From Hericium rajendrae (lineage: Eukaryota > Basidiomycota > Agaricomycetes > Russulales > Hericiaceae): a stretch of DNA of 64,000 nt. The notes below the pieces were generated by a model, which worked only from the letters and a program-made list of their open reading frames with translations, was not told the origin of the DNA and searched no databases. The stretch is from positions 434,001 to 498,000 of the forward strand of contig CM065885.1 of the NCBI GenBank assembly GCA_033439255.1, given 5' to 3'. Positions 44,643 to 56,715 of the stretch are shown here, in pieces. Each line of letters starts with the position of its first letter. The stretch's first letter is position 1. Position numbers and translations under genes: made by a program.

Positions 44643-47509
44643 CTACTTTCCCCTCCGACGCAGCCGCTTTCTCAACGCCTCTTCCCGATGTTCGTCCGCC
44701 CTCGCTGCGAAGTTCCCACCGACATCGCGGTCACATGACGTCCCCGCGCGTTCCATCGACGCGTCTTCCCCTCGGCCTTCAGGTACCTTCCCATCAGCAT
44801 GACGGCGCGCAGCAGCCAACCTCACACGCAGCTGTGCCTGGGCCCGAAGCCGTGCCTCCATTTGCTCAGCGTCCGAAGCCTGCTGTCGCTCGCATGTCAT
44901 GGGGACCGGGGCAGTTGACGTATGCGCGTGATCCGCGTCCCCCGAGTGCGTGTTGCCATCGACCGCGCCCGGATCGCTGTGGCCCAGCGTAATCTGCCGC
45001 TCTGTTTCCAGCTTGTCAAGAAGTCGCGCGCGGAGATCGGGGGGGACGGCCGTCGCCCCTGGCCCTGTGGGGTTCTCGGCGTCGCCGTGTCCTCGCCTGC
45101 TTATCCCCGACTGACGTGATGGGGAACAGGAAGTCGAAGCCGACGTTGGAGCAGAAGCTGGCACGGTGACGGGATTTAAGGTTGCATTAGGATGCGAACA
45201 CGGGGAAGGCGGGTCGTCGTGTGCCCGGCTTCCATACGGATCTGAGAACCCGAGGTCAGCATCTGCCTCCCACGGCCGAGAAACGTGGCATCTCTCGACG
45301 GTCCCAGCTGAAGCTCGTCTACTCACCTGCGGCTGCGTTCCCCCTCATCTGCGCCACCCGTGCTCTCGTCCGCGCCATGATCTCTGGCGCCGACATCGAT
45401 AATCCCGTGGGCGGGCGGTCGTTTCCGTCGAGAGCCGTGACAGGTGCGACGGCTTGACACTTGGCGCCTGACGACATGGCAACGTATTCATCCCCGTTCA
45501 AAATTGGCTCAAGTGGAGTTTGAAGCTCGTCGGCGGCGGGTGTTTCGGGGGTGGGTATGGATATGGGCGTCGAGGTTGTGATTGTCGCTAATTTAGATCT
45601 AGAGGCCAAACGACACGCATCCATGCTCGAAGGACCAGACCGCAAATGAGCCTGTATTGAATCGCGCAAAGTCCGATGTCGCATTCGATCCTGAGTGACG
45701 AGCCTTGGACGAGCTGGGGGCGAGACACTGTCCAAAGGGGGAGAGACGGCATCGGTGAGGTTGGGTGTAAACTGTGTTGTGGATGTATGGTTGCCCTCTT
45801 CGTCTGGATAAAGTTGCTCAGTCCTGTCACGAGAGGCGCCGACTGATGTAAAGGCCATAGCTTGCGGAATGGAGGGAGTTTCGGAGCGACGCATTGTCTC
45901 TGGCTGGATCTCTTCAATCCTCGAACTAACATCTCGCCGAATCACTCGTTTGCCTTTGTCGCGAACAGATGAACGGGACTGTGAGCGGGATCGCGAACGA
46001 CGGCGGTGTAAAGAACGGCCATGACTATGTCTTTTGCCGTCCCTCACACTATCATAATGGCAGCGAGTCTCTCTAGTCTCACTTTCGTCTTGATGGCCAT
46101 GATGCTGAGCTGATCGTATGTGGTCTTCATCCGAACCGTCTGCATGTCTATGTCTGCGATGGGATGGAGAATGCGGACGTGCACGTGGAGACGGTTCGTG
46201 GGGACGGCGTGATAGCCTTGCAGATGGCTCGGAAGATTGAGAAGAGATAGAGGACGCTCGCGACCTCGACCGTGACCTGGACTGTGAACGGAACCAACGC
46301 CAGCTCCGTTCATAAGCGGGAGGAGGTGGTATATTGGATGTGATGTCGTACTAAACGGATCGAATACTTCAGTATAAATACTCACGAGACCAGAGACATC
46401 GAGATGTTACCTGGACGCTAGCATCGTAATTTGCTAGATCTCGGTACGGGGACCGCATATACGAGTAGATCTCTGTCATATCACCAAGATTAGATGGTTC
46501 CCGTTTGAGTATCGATTACTACGACTGTGACATACCGTGCGCGAAGTGTTCCGCATTTACAAAGCGGCCGCCATGGACATAGGGAGTGTCCATGTCCAGA
46601 AATTCAGCGAGCAGCTTCACTGCCGACTCGGAACGGATATCGATGGCTTTCATGAGAGATATCGTGAACATGGTAAGAAACTGTAAATTGGCTCGATCAG
46701 AACCCAGCCTAGTGAAAGGACAAGGAATATTTGTCGCGCAGCCAGGTCCCTTACCTCTACATCTAGATTGGGCCATATACGCAGCTCACGACGCAGAAAA
46801 ATGGTAGCGCGCTTTATGAGGTCCGGAGATGCCGAAAACTGGGCTGGTGTGGGATATGGACGGTAGCGGGTGAACGCGTTAGACGCAACATGCTGCGTAA
46901 TTCATCTGTATTAAAGAAAAGTTCCGAGGGTACATGACAATTCGTGCTCACCTTAGCATATAGATGGTGTTGATATATCCATCGCCTCCTCGCAATGGCC
47001 CTCTCGAGCGCATCCATTTCCTCCCGTTCTTCCCTTTCTCTCCTGCCCCACCGACGCTCCCTCCGTGAAGGCCTTCGCACATTGAGATTACTAGGGCCAG
47101 TCGCGAGCAATGCACGTCCAGAAGCACCTTGAAGTGGGGGTGGGGACGTACGAAGCGGAGGCAAGAAATGCTTCTGATAGTCATATTTCGAGCGAATGTG
47201 GTGAATCAAATAGTCCCCTGTGCTTTGGGAACACAGTGGACAGCGGCGCGATTGCTCTTGGGATGCCATTCAGCGTCATATACATGAAGCACGAACGCAG
47301 TGGGACTCACCACACCATACAAGTAGACATTCAAAGCAAAACTCATGGGAACAGGTGGGTATCAAGGTGCGATCCACGATTGGCTGCAGACATATCGTAC
47401 AATGCTCTTCATCTTCGATGTTTTCTACGACATCTTCGGGTATACCACCCGGCGTGCTTGGTTCTAATTTGATTCGTTTCAAAGGGGGACTGTTCGTAGG
47501 GTCTGGCAT
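44643..47509 (-). CDS. RING finger E3 ubiquitin ligase, TOPORS-like, Arg/Ser-rich
   Basis: Probable nuclear E3 ligase. Exons 47509-47311, 47256-46952, 46892-46755, 46680-46536, 46472-46411, 46350-45327 and a last exon to 44643. The RING is split by intron 1: CTICLQPIVDRTLIPTCSHE with FCFECLLVWC, then EQSRRCPLCSQSTGDYLIHH, a C3HC4 pattern. The sequence after the last cysteine pair (IRSKYDYQKHFLPP) and the long Arg/Ser-rich tail (RSQSRSRSRSR, RRRSRSRSQSRSS) match the TOPORS family plan. The final intron starts at 45326 (GTGAGT); its acceptor is either 45263 or 45242, both in frame, because the nearest AG would leave only 19 nt. Total about 830-845 residues. ATG 47509 is the first in frame before the RING. 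Confidence 0.85.
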
Positions 47510-47946
47510 AAAGCAATGAAGGGGAGAGCAAAGGCTTGCAAGTTCCAAGTCAAGCGCGCCTGCGCTGACTGAATAAGGTCACGTGACACCAATATACCGC
47601 CTGCACCGGAAGGTATTTCGGTCGAATATTCTTGGGACGCCATCTGTCTAAGTAGAAGACCTCAAAATGACACCCAAATGTTCTTTGATATATAAACAAA
47701 GCGGCAGTATGAAGAACATTGACCGAAGTCCACCCATCCGCCCGCGCACATCACACGTACTCGAGTATGCATAGCGAGAGTAGTTCGTGATATATCAGGC
47801 TATATCCTCTGTTTATCGCTTTCAAATTTGTAATACAAAATTCTGTCAGTTACAACTGCAATGGTATACAAGACTGCGCTAAATCGGCACTGTTCGCAGG
47901 CGCTTAACCAAGATACTTTTTGAACCTACATTCGTTTTTATCTTAC
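47510..47946. other. Intergenic region
   Basis: Upstream of the RING gene and downstream of phospholipase D. ATATATAAAC near 47688-47697 reads on the plus strand and has no gene to serve. No gene recognised. Confidence 0.5.
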
Positions 47947-50900
47947 TTAGATGTAAATCGGAAGGGTGGGGTTGAGGCCGACCCAGTCAGGCCCCTCGAC
48001 GAAGTCCTTCTGGTCAATCAAGAAATCCTGCCGCAACGGATAAGAGACCAGGCAACTAAATTTACGTGACACAAGACGTACCAGAGGCGCCTCCACGAGC
48101 GATCCTTTGACACGCGCCAGACGTTCCTTGACGCGCTGGAGCGGAATGTCAGGCGCGACATGGCCTGTCTTAATCTTCGGGACGTAGTTCTGCATGCAAC
48201 ACTCAGCCGCCTGTTGATTAATTACGATAGAATCTGAATCGTACCTCGTAGGCCTTCCAGTCTCGCACCAGGTTCGTCGGCACCGGGCGGAACAGCTCGG
48301 TAAAGATCTCGCGGTTGCGGCGCGCGGTCGTCAACCACAGGTCAATCGTCTCCTTGAGCAGCGGGTCCGCGACGAGCTTGTCCTCGTCCGTGTCGAATTC
48401 GTCGTCGTTCGGCTGCGGCGCAGCACGCATGAAAGACGTCAACTTCTCGTGGCGGTCAGTGGCGTTCTGCTGCGGGATAAGACCAAGGTGCTCTGTGATA
48501 AAATGAGCCAGGTACTATGACTTCAGTGAGGGAAAGAGAATTGCATACGCCTGTAAAGCTTGCGGCGGAGAGAGGCCGCGAAACGCGCGACGCGGACGGG
48601 CTCGCCATTCATAGTGCTCTCGATCAGATCGTCATCTTCGACGACAAGAGCGATCTCGGAGTCTCCGTCTCCCTGCATAGATTATGAGAATTTGCGGAGG
48701 GAACGTTTGTAGAAAACTTCACCTTCTGGCTGCGGTCGTTCAAGTTCGCAGAACCCATCTGTCCGAAATCTGATTAGGGATGCACGAAAAGCAAAGCCAA
48801 AAAGACGTACGATCACCCTCCGGTCATCCACAATCATAAGCTTCGTATGGATGTACGACAGCTCCGACACATATCTGCCATCCTCACTCAGCCGAGTTCA
48901 CCTTTCAACAAGCAATCACACTACTCACGCATTCAACTCCTCTTCCTCAGTCCCCAGCCACTGCTCCTGCGCAAGCTCAGTCTCATCCTGCAGAGCATGC
49001 TGTCCCACCGTATCCGCGACCTCATCGTCATTGCGGTCCGCGCCGCGCTGGAAGCGCTCAATTATGTCTACCGCCTCGTTGTACGTCGCCGGCAGGGGGT
49101 AAGTCTCCTTCTTGACGTCCGTCTTGTCGGTGACGACGACGCCCTCCGTCGTCGGCGTCGGCATCTTGACTACGGCTTCCTTCGGCTGGTCGGGGTCGGC
49201 GGAGTCGCCAACCCATTGGCGCGCGAGGGCGACTTGGGCTTGGTTGAATTTGATGCCGCTGTTTTCCTCCATCTTCGTGATCAGTGAGTCTACATGAGTG
49301 CGAGCGTAGATGAGCTGAAAGCCATCTCAGGTATCCTAAGTATGACACGTACTGGGCGCGTTGATGCGATCGTAGACACGAAGATGGTAAAAGCGGATGT
49401 AGTCCATGCTGGGACAGATTTTAAGACAATATCCTGTGTACGCTGCGATTATGAACTTACGGCTCGAGACCGGCCTTGCGGATTTCCTCGTAAATGCTGC
49501 TGCCGCCACGATTAATCGTGCGGTACTGCGCGGCCATGATGGTTTTCAAGGCCGTCTCGTCCTTGATATCGCCCGAAAACGCTGGCACCTCCGGAATCAC
49601 AACAAAGACCTACACCCAGGAAAATTAGGGCATGCGACCGAAGGAAAGGCGAACGATGCTACCTTGAATTTGTTTCCCTCGCGGCCGGCACGGACGATCC
49701 GCTCGACGAGGGCCGCTGCGATCTGGTTCTTGATCGGGCCATCCTTTTTGGTACTTGAGATGCTGTATCGAGTATACGTCAATCAAGCCTGAGAAGCACA
49801 TCAAACAGCACGCACAAGAACTGGTTCTCTGCAGAGAAGTGTTGAAGTGAGGCCAAACTGTGGGACGGCCGGGAATGGAAGACGACGCACCAATGTAGAT
49901 GAAGTGCTTGGCCTCTTTGATCAGCTGGATGTCTAACCATGGTTAAAGCATCAGCATGTGCTTCTTGCGACAACGCGGGGTGAATGTGCTGCTCACAAGC
50001 GTTCTGGATACTGTGCTCGGTCAAGACGCCGTGGCTCCAGTCGCTCACGCTGCGCACGACCTGAACGCGGCACGACCCATGGGGAGGCGGAGGGTAATGC
50101 TGCTCGTCGTAATCCTCGCCGTGGGATAGGTGGAAGCGCTGGCGGAAGTGCACTCCCATCCGGTGGAAACGTTCGCGGTGGGGGTGACCTGGAACCCGTG
50201 ATGAGATAGAGGAAGATGTAAATTGGTGGGACGTACGGATGATGGCTTCGTTTGGTGAAGCTTCGACGTTGTGAGGGAAGGAGAGCCAGTCATAATGACT
50301 GTGTATCACGGAATTCGATCAGATCTTAGAGCTGTACTATCGAAACCACGGCTGCTCACCTATCATCTTTGTACTAAGTCTAAAGTCAATGGTAATCGTT
50401 CAAGGAATAGCCACCAGGTCTCACCTTCCTAACCTTGATCTCGTTCCACCTCTCGATGAAGTGCTGAACAATATCCAACACGACCGGCCCGACGAGGGTC
50501 ATATGCACCTACAGCATCACGAGATATCAACAAAATGCCCGTTTCGTCAAACAATATACTCACGTCATGCCACGGCATACGCGGGCTCTCCGCCACGGAG
50601 ATCGTCCCGCTCACGTAGTCCTTGACTCCCTGGAAGTCGGAGATCCGCGCGTTGTTGTAGTCTTGCCCTGGGAACAGCGTCTTGGAGAAGTCGGTCGGAT
50701 GCGCATCGGCCAGGGGGTGGTTGTTCGTGTCCCAGCGGCCGAAACAAATATCCAGTCCTCCGATGCAGGCGCGGTGTTGGTCGACGACGACGACCTAACG
50801 AGACATGTGAGTATTTGGGTTAAGCGGCACGAGCATATCTTGCGTGCGCACTTTCTCGTGGTGAGACCAGAATTCGACATTATCTGGCAAAGAGCTCAAT

Positions 50901-51790
50901 TGAAACAGATTCAAGACGGCGTAGTATTGAGGATACCTTTGGAACCAATGTGATCGGGATGCCGCATGCATGCGATGTTGGTGTGCAGCGCTTCGAGCGC
51001 TTTCTGTGGACGTGCACAGCGTCAGAACGAAATCATAAGCGATAACTCCGTGACATCATAATCAACCTTCGTATGAGAAGAACTCATGGTCATGGTTTGC
51101 GTGACCTAAAGGAATCTTTTCAATCACGCCTGGAGGTAGCTTTTGAGCGAAACAAACCTCTTTGTAAACAACGACGTATATCTTCACTCCCTGCTGGGCT
51201 TTGCGCTGCAGCAGTCTGTCCAAGCGCCATTCAGGATGGTAGGCAGCCGGGCGACGGAGGTATAATTCAGGCGTAAGCCACCAGTCCTATACGAGACTCA
51301 GTTGTCCTATATCGTAATCGCTGGAACAAAGGAGCGTACGAGGATGAAGATGCACTCGCGAGCGCTGTCAAGCAGCTCAGACAGAGCATAGAAGTAGTCG
51401 TGCCCGTCAATGTGCCTAGAGGAGCACGAAGGTGAGTACCACCTCAAGGAAGTAAAGTTCAGGGTGCCTACCACTTGACAAAATTGGACGCTCTCTCTTC
51501 GGCAAAACTATCGAAACGATGGCTGGCGTTGATAGCTGCTCTGATTGCGTCGTCCTGCTTCTCTGCCGGATCGTCATGACGGCCTACAGTTCAAAAGATA
51601 AGACGACGCTTCGTCACACAACAGAGCGACTTACGGTTGGGGTCCAAAAAGCCTAAGGAAATACAAAGACCTTGTAAGCTACATGTCTTCTGAGTGAAAT
51701 CCGGTCGATAAACGTAACAGACCTTCAATGGTATCCTCCGCGTGCTTGAGGCCCTCCGGGATTTTGTTCACAAGATGGGCCAAGAAAGAT
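47947..51790 (-). CDS. Phospholipase D
   Basis: Hydrolyses phosphatidylcholine to phosphatidic acid and choline; this is the shorter fungal type without PX/PH domains. About 15 small exons on the minus strand. Seen motifs in order: ASHRFDSFAEER and VKWHIDGHDYFYALSELLDS, first HKD as WSHHEKVVVVDQHRACIGG (about 50865-50735), FPGQDYNNARISDF, MPWHDV, VQVVRSVSDWSHGV, YIENQFF, second HKD as IHTKLMIVDDRRV then GSANLNDRS (about 48850-48750), and the terminal GLNPTLPIYI. Both H-x-K-x4-D signatures are complete. An 18-nt micro-exon (51652-51635) encodes GFLDPN. The final intron removes 54 nt so that EAPL joins DFLIDQKDF. The start is unresolved: the exon ending at 51723 (LVNKIPEGLKHAEDTIEG) has no in-frame ATG, so another short exon must lie between it and the TATA element near 52000. 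Confidence 0.9.
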
Positions 51791-51998
51791 GGTCTAAATA
51801 GGTATCTGGTGAGGGTATAACTCGAAACGAGAGGGTATGGCAAGGATATGGTGGTGGTCAAGGTCAGAGGGTATGATACAGCGCCGTCAACTTCCACTGG
51901 TTGCCATCCTACATCTTGCCGATTCGGCGATCAGACCACTCAACGCTTCCTTGTGATGTTCCTGACGAGTTGTTGAAGAAAGAAATAAGTAGTGCGGC

Positions 51999-52008
51999 TA
52001 TATATGGA
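51999..52008 (-). promoter_or_regulatory. Likely TATA element of phospholipase D
   Basis: CCATATATAG on the minus strand, about 200 nt upstream of the first identified phospholipase D exon. Confidence 0.4.
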
Positions 52009-52348
52009 CACGACGTCATCGTTTTTGATCAAAATGGCGATGTTCATTCAGCGCCCAGCGATGTGCCAGGCAAGCAGGAAGGAAGCTCGTCCGCGTTGAC
52101 TCCCGTGAGCAAGATATTCAAATACATAACGCAACAGCATCCGCGTCACCCATAATGGTTGAAGACAAAAGAAAACAGGTGTATCAAAAGAGTCTGATTA
52201 AAACAATGCCGATTCTATTGATGTCCGCCTCTTTATGCATGATGGTGGGCGGATCGAGTATAAAGTGCTGACTCGGGTACTAGGAGTACCAGGCCACCCG
52301 TACCCTCTCGAAATTTCACGCCTACCAGCAATCTCCCAAGTAACCACC
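52009..52348. other. Divergent intergenic region
   Basis: Short shared upstream region of phospholipase D (minus) and the F-box-like gene (plus). The plus frame is open upstream of 52349 and includes another in-frame ATG at 52235; the start at 52349 aligns with the paralogue. Confidence 0.45.
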
Positions 52349-53619
52349 ATGAACCGCCGCGCTTTTCCGGTAGAGCTATTGAAGATGATCACATCGGAAG
52401 TGACGTCTAGCCTGGATCTGCTTAACCTTCGCGCTGCAAATACAACCCTCCACGGCATCGTGACACCGCGAACGTTCCGCCATGTCCACGTCACAAATTC
52501 AAAGCAGAGTGCCGATGCGTTCGCGGCTATTCTGCGTTCCAAAAAATTGGCCAGATATGTCCAACAAGTTGTTTTGCAGGACAAGGATGCGGATGACGAG
52601 GGAGCAAAGTGTGGCGCTCAAGGTATGTGTGAGACACCTATTTATTTTTGTTTTCGTCACCTGTACTAAATCTTGACGAATCAGTCGACGAAGCGACATG
52701 CTCGGTCGAAGCAGAGGCTGAGACTGTCGACAGATACAAAGGAGCCGTCGACGAGACAATCAACGCATTGCGAGACGCCTTCACCATGTTATCCAACCTG
52801 CCTAATCTCAGGATCTTGAGACTGATCTTCTGTCCAGCACTTCCGGATGACTGGGATTCCGACTTCGTCCCCGAACTCGAAGAACAACCAGACGAGCTCC
52901 GCCTCCAGCTGGCCGTCCTCGAAGCCGTGGCAGAGCACTCCGACAGGCTTTCCCTGCGCTCATTAGCCATCATCAACGTCTTCGCGTTTCACAACGAGCT
53001 GTTCGAGAGGCCTAGCTTTGCTGCTTTGTTCAAATCCGTCACCGCGCTGCGTGTAGACGGCGTCTCGGACACGTACAGGGTGTGTGCGTGCTTCTCGGTG
53101 CCATTTTGCCAGTTCTGGGGCGACACGCTGCCACAGTGCTTCCTGCAACCTGTCAATGCCTCGAATCTCGAATCCCTCACACTGACATCCGACCAAGGTA
53201 TGGCCGCGCCGCCAGACAGCGCACTCACAGAAGTGCACTTTCCCGCTTTGAAATCGCTTTCTTTGACGAACTTCTTGTTCTGTGACCTGAGTTTCCGCAT
53301 TGAGGAGTTTCTAATGCGTCACAAGGACTCATTAGAACACCTAGAGCTGAGGGGATCCAAGATCGTACTACCTGACTGGGCGGACGAGCCCACGGAGTTA
53401 TGGGCGCAGAAGTGGATCCGGTTCTCAACAGAGTTTGCGTCGCTCAAAGATCTGGTCGTCGAGGACACGGAGTTCGATGAGTCGCGGCCGTTGCGATACG
53501 CGAAGCTGGACCCCGAGTATGGCTGGATGCCGGAGTTTATGGAGATGCCTGGAGAGGAACAGGACAATGGTGCGTTGGAGGCTTGGAGGGCCGTCGTTGC
53601 CGCTAGGAGGGCGAAATGA
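52349..53619 (+). CDS. F-box-like / leucine-rich protein, paralogue of 25789-26992
   Basis: Two exons, 52349-52622 and 52685-53619, encode 402 residues. F-box-like start PVELLKMITSEVTSSLDLL, then LRAANTTLHGIVTPRTFRHV; the intron falls in the acidic loop KDADDEGAKC..., at the position used by the paralogue. The body has leucine-rich strand-turn units (LRILRLIFCPALP, LESLTLTSDQ, LKSLSLTNFLF, LEHLELRGSKIVLP) and ends with YAKLDPEYGWMPEFM and an Ala/Arg-rich tail. Role inferred as an SCF substrate receptor. The two paralogues are 25 kb apart in opposite orientation and well diverged, so this is an old duplication. Confidence 0.82.
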
Positions 53620-54270
53620 GGGAAGAATTGGATGGTCATCGAAGGATAGGGTAGGGGACTAGTATGCAAACCTGGAAGTGGAGCATAGATAGACGCGGTT
53701 GAGGGTTAGTTGTATGAGCTCGTAAATAGCAATCGATTCCATGATGTATCTATTCGATGTGTTCCCGTCATTGGCCAGACGATAATCCAGAAACACGGGG
53801 CGCCTCTTCCTGTCTAGAAGTTCATCTTGCGAATTGAATTAACGAGGATTCTTGAATAAAAGCTGAAACTATTAAGGCAACTTACTGTAAGCTGCTCCAG
53901 GGCAGTTCTCGTCGAGTTGAAGTCGGGATACTGTCGGGATCAGCGTCTGATGCCGTGACGGGACCTGATTTAAAAATAAATAAAAAAAGATGCCGTGACG
54001 GGAAACCGGCCCTTGCCGGCCGGATATTGGACCTCTCCCGGAGCCTCTTATTGTTCTTGGTCTGTTCGTTACATGAATACACCAGTGAGTGAGCGTTGAG
54101 CTCTTCCATATTCTCTCACAACGTTCGATACAGATCTTCAAAAGTTACCGGGTGGTCTCTTCGTATGTGTCAGTCCCGTATTTCCCTGATCGTGCCAGAG
54201 ACTAATTTCGAAGCCTGCAGAAAACGTCTCAACATAAATTGACAATGGATAGTCAAGTCAACGGCAATCA
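53620..54270. other. Intergenic region
   Basis: Contains a short direct repeat GATGCCGTGACGGGA (about 53950 and 53990) around an A-rich run. No gene recognised. Confidence 0.45.
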
Positions 54271-54575
54271 ATGTATCTCGTTGCGGACTCCAGATGTTCA
54301 ACTCCCCTGGTCTTTGAATCTTACGATGTCATTGATCGCACGTTCAGTGCTGCAGAAGTTTGGTCCAAATTTGTCCAACCTCGCATTGCTTATCTTCAGG
54401 GGATATCCTATCGTGATCGGCCTGAAACCGTGATGCAGGCTCGTCAGATAATAGAAGATGAATTGGCCGCCTTGCATCTGGTGATGTGCTCTCTGCGCAC
54501 ACAGCGCAACACCCTTGCTCTGATTTATGGCTTTCCCTCTGAGATCCTTGCTCGAATTCTAAGTCTCGTGCCAGG
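54271..54575 (+). pseudogene. Truncated F-box gene fragment
   Basis: The plus-strand frame from ATG 54271 encodes a typical Agaricomycete F-box N-terminus: a helical lead (ARQIIEDELAALHLVMCSLR), TQRNTLALI, then the F-box start GFPSEILARILSLVP. The sequence stops resembling the family right after, where it meets the 3' end of the convergent O-fucosyltransferase-like gene; the frame runs on only to 54666. No downstream F-box body exists on this strand. It is therefore best read as the remnant of an F-box gene cut off by a rearrangement. A very short functional protein cannot be excluded. Confidence 0.5.
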
Positions 54576-56715
54576 TCAGTCAAGCAGCGTGGTCCGCGGG
54601 TCCGCACCTCGCGCTGCCCGCATGTTGACGATGCCCCCGGCAACGGAGCTCATGGAATGGGCATAGAAATACGCAGAGCGCGCCAGTAGCGCTTGTTCCA
54701 CGAGAGCGCGGACGTCTGTCACCATGAGCGGCCAGCCGAAGGCCTGCCTGTCTTCGATTGTCAGGAGATCGTTGAGGAAGACAGCTCCGCCGGCGGCGAT
54801 GGCTTTCAGAGCGTCAGGGTCGCGCTCGTCAGTGGCGACGTAAAATCTATGGACTCAGTGAGTCTAATGCGCGCCCCAACAATGTTTGACCACTTACGGA
54901 TCGTCAGGATTCGGCGGTTGATGCGTGAACTGCGTTTCATCTGGCATGATCCCTGCGATATCGTAGCTGCGAACCACTTGTCGACTGGCGAGGAAGTCGC
55001 GCCCCGTCTCGAGGTGCTCTTTCACCCTAGCAACGTGCTGTGCCGGATCACGCTCCATGACCCAGTCCTCCTTGATGACTGGTCGCGAACTCAGCAAAGC
55101 CCAAAGAATTATATGGCACCAATATGTCAGTACTCACAGTCACCGCGGCGCATATGGGATCCCATCCATAACCGCCTCCCGGTCAATCGCAACATGCGCT
55201 CATGGAGCTTCTCAGCAAGTGTGTAGACTTTGTCGATGGCATGGACCTGATGCAAGACCATGCCTTGGAAGTTTCCGCTTGCATCGGTTGATGTGAAGCG
55301 CATAGAGCCCTAAGCTCAAGGATAAGAATGCATAGATCTCAAGGTGAACATGGCACACATACTGGCTTCCGTTCAAGATGCGTCTCTCCCGCAAGGAGAA
55401 GAACGTCCTCGTCGAGATCCGCATACTCGTCTGCGAAGCCTCGCAGCGTGGATCGCGGAGCGACTTGACGAACGGGTTCGACAACCGTTTTGGCGAGATC
55501 CATGCCGAGGCTGTTCAGGTAAGTGACTGATGATCATGTTAGGGCCAAAACGACTTACGCGCCCTGGAAGGTATAGAGGATCTCCCAACCGTAATCGCGC
55601 AGGAGCTGCTCTAATTCCGCCTCATCTTCTATATCCCCGACTTCATCGAGGCACTCAATGATGCCCCAGACCCGGTCGAAGTCCAACACAGACTGGTCCT
55701 CCGGCAACGCGTTCCAAAGCGCATCATGAACCTCCGATGACGGGGCCTCCTTACGCCATGCGCCTATCCGCCCTGTGTCCACATCGAAACCGACCGGGCT
55801 CCAGCTCCCGCGAGCCTTCATATCCTCGGGCAGCACATCGACGCGGTTCGTGCCTTTGGGATCATAGTACGCGTTCTCAATGACGTAGAGCGACGGCGTG
55901 CGCGACTTGTCTTGCTCGAAGATCATCGCGCCGCTGTGGTACGCGTCGCGGTCCCATGAGCCGTCAGTTTTCTCCAGCGTCGTCGGAAGGCCGTGCAGGC
56001 GGAGATAGTCCGAGACAAGGATGACCGGGTGCGCTTCGCGCAGGAGGGTGACGTTCACCATGAGCGATATAGGGATGCGCCAGCCTGCGCGTTGGTCGGC
56101 GGGAAACTCAATCCCCGTTGCTTCTGTTCTGTCAATCATCGGCACATAATCTGCACAGATAGCGCTGCAAGAAAAACATCAGTCTTGATCTTTCGGGTCG
56201 AAGGGCTAGGACGCACTTGTCATACTCGCATGCGCGAGCGTAGACGAATGACGGGATGATCAACGTCCGGTTCAGAAGCTTCGCTTGGAACAGCGAAGTT
56301 TCGATGATATACCTGACCTAGAGCCATCATTAGTGGACGACAACATATACAGACGAAAGAAAACTCACATTATTCCATCCAGATACAGGCTGTAGTCCCG
56401 CGCGTAAAAACCATTCGTCCTCGCCGTCAGGTCCCTTAGCTCTTCGAGGCTGAGCTCCTCGTGATCTATCGAACTCCCGGGAGACACGTCCTCAGGCAAC
56501 ATCTCGACGCGCTGCCTCCTCGGTGCTGATACGACAGCCGGGGCGCTGTACCCACCATTGCCAAAGACGAAGAGGAATAGTCCCGCTATTCCCAGGAGAA
56601 GCCCCAGCCTTCCAAGACGACCCGCGCTCGGATAGAACGGGCGCCGAAGCCGCGATGGATACGACTGCGGGAGCAATGCCGACGATTTGCCACTGACCAG
56701 CAATGAGTAAGACAT
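54576..56715 (-). CDS. O-fucosyltransferase-like type II membrane protein
   Basis: Golgi-type glycosyltransferase of the GDP-fucose protein O-fucosyltransferase superfamily (GT-B fold). Exons: 56715-56369, 56312-56217, 56164-55559, 55510-55363, 55309-55138, 55078-54898 and 54846-54576. A cytoplasmic Ser/Pro/Arg-rich tail is followed by one membrane segment (LGLLLGIAGLFLFVFG) and a lumenal part. The nucleotide-sugar arginine motif is in WMGSHMRRGDF, split by an intron after GD; FYVATDERDPDALKAI and the late D-x-ALVEQALLA block complete the fold's C-lobe. Acceptor substrate unknown. The ATG at 56715 gives a tail of about 35 residues; an in-frame ATG at 56793 would add 26 residues and cannot be excluded. 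Confidence 0.82.
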
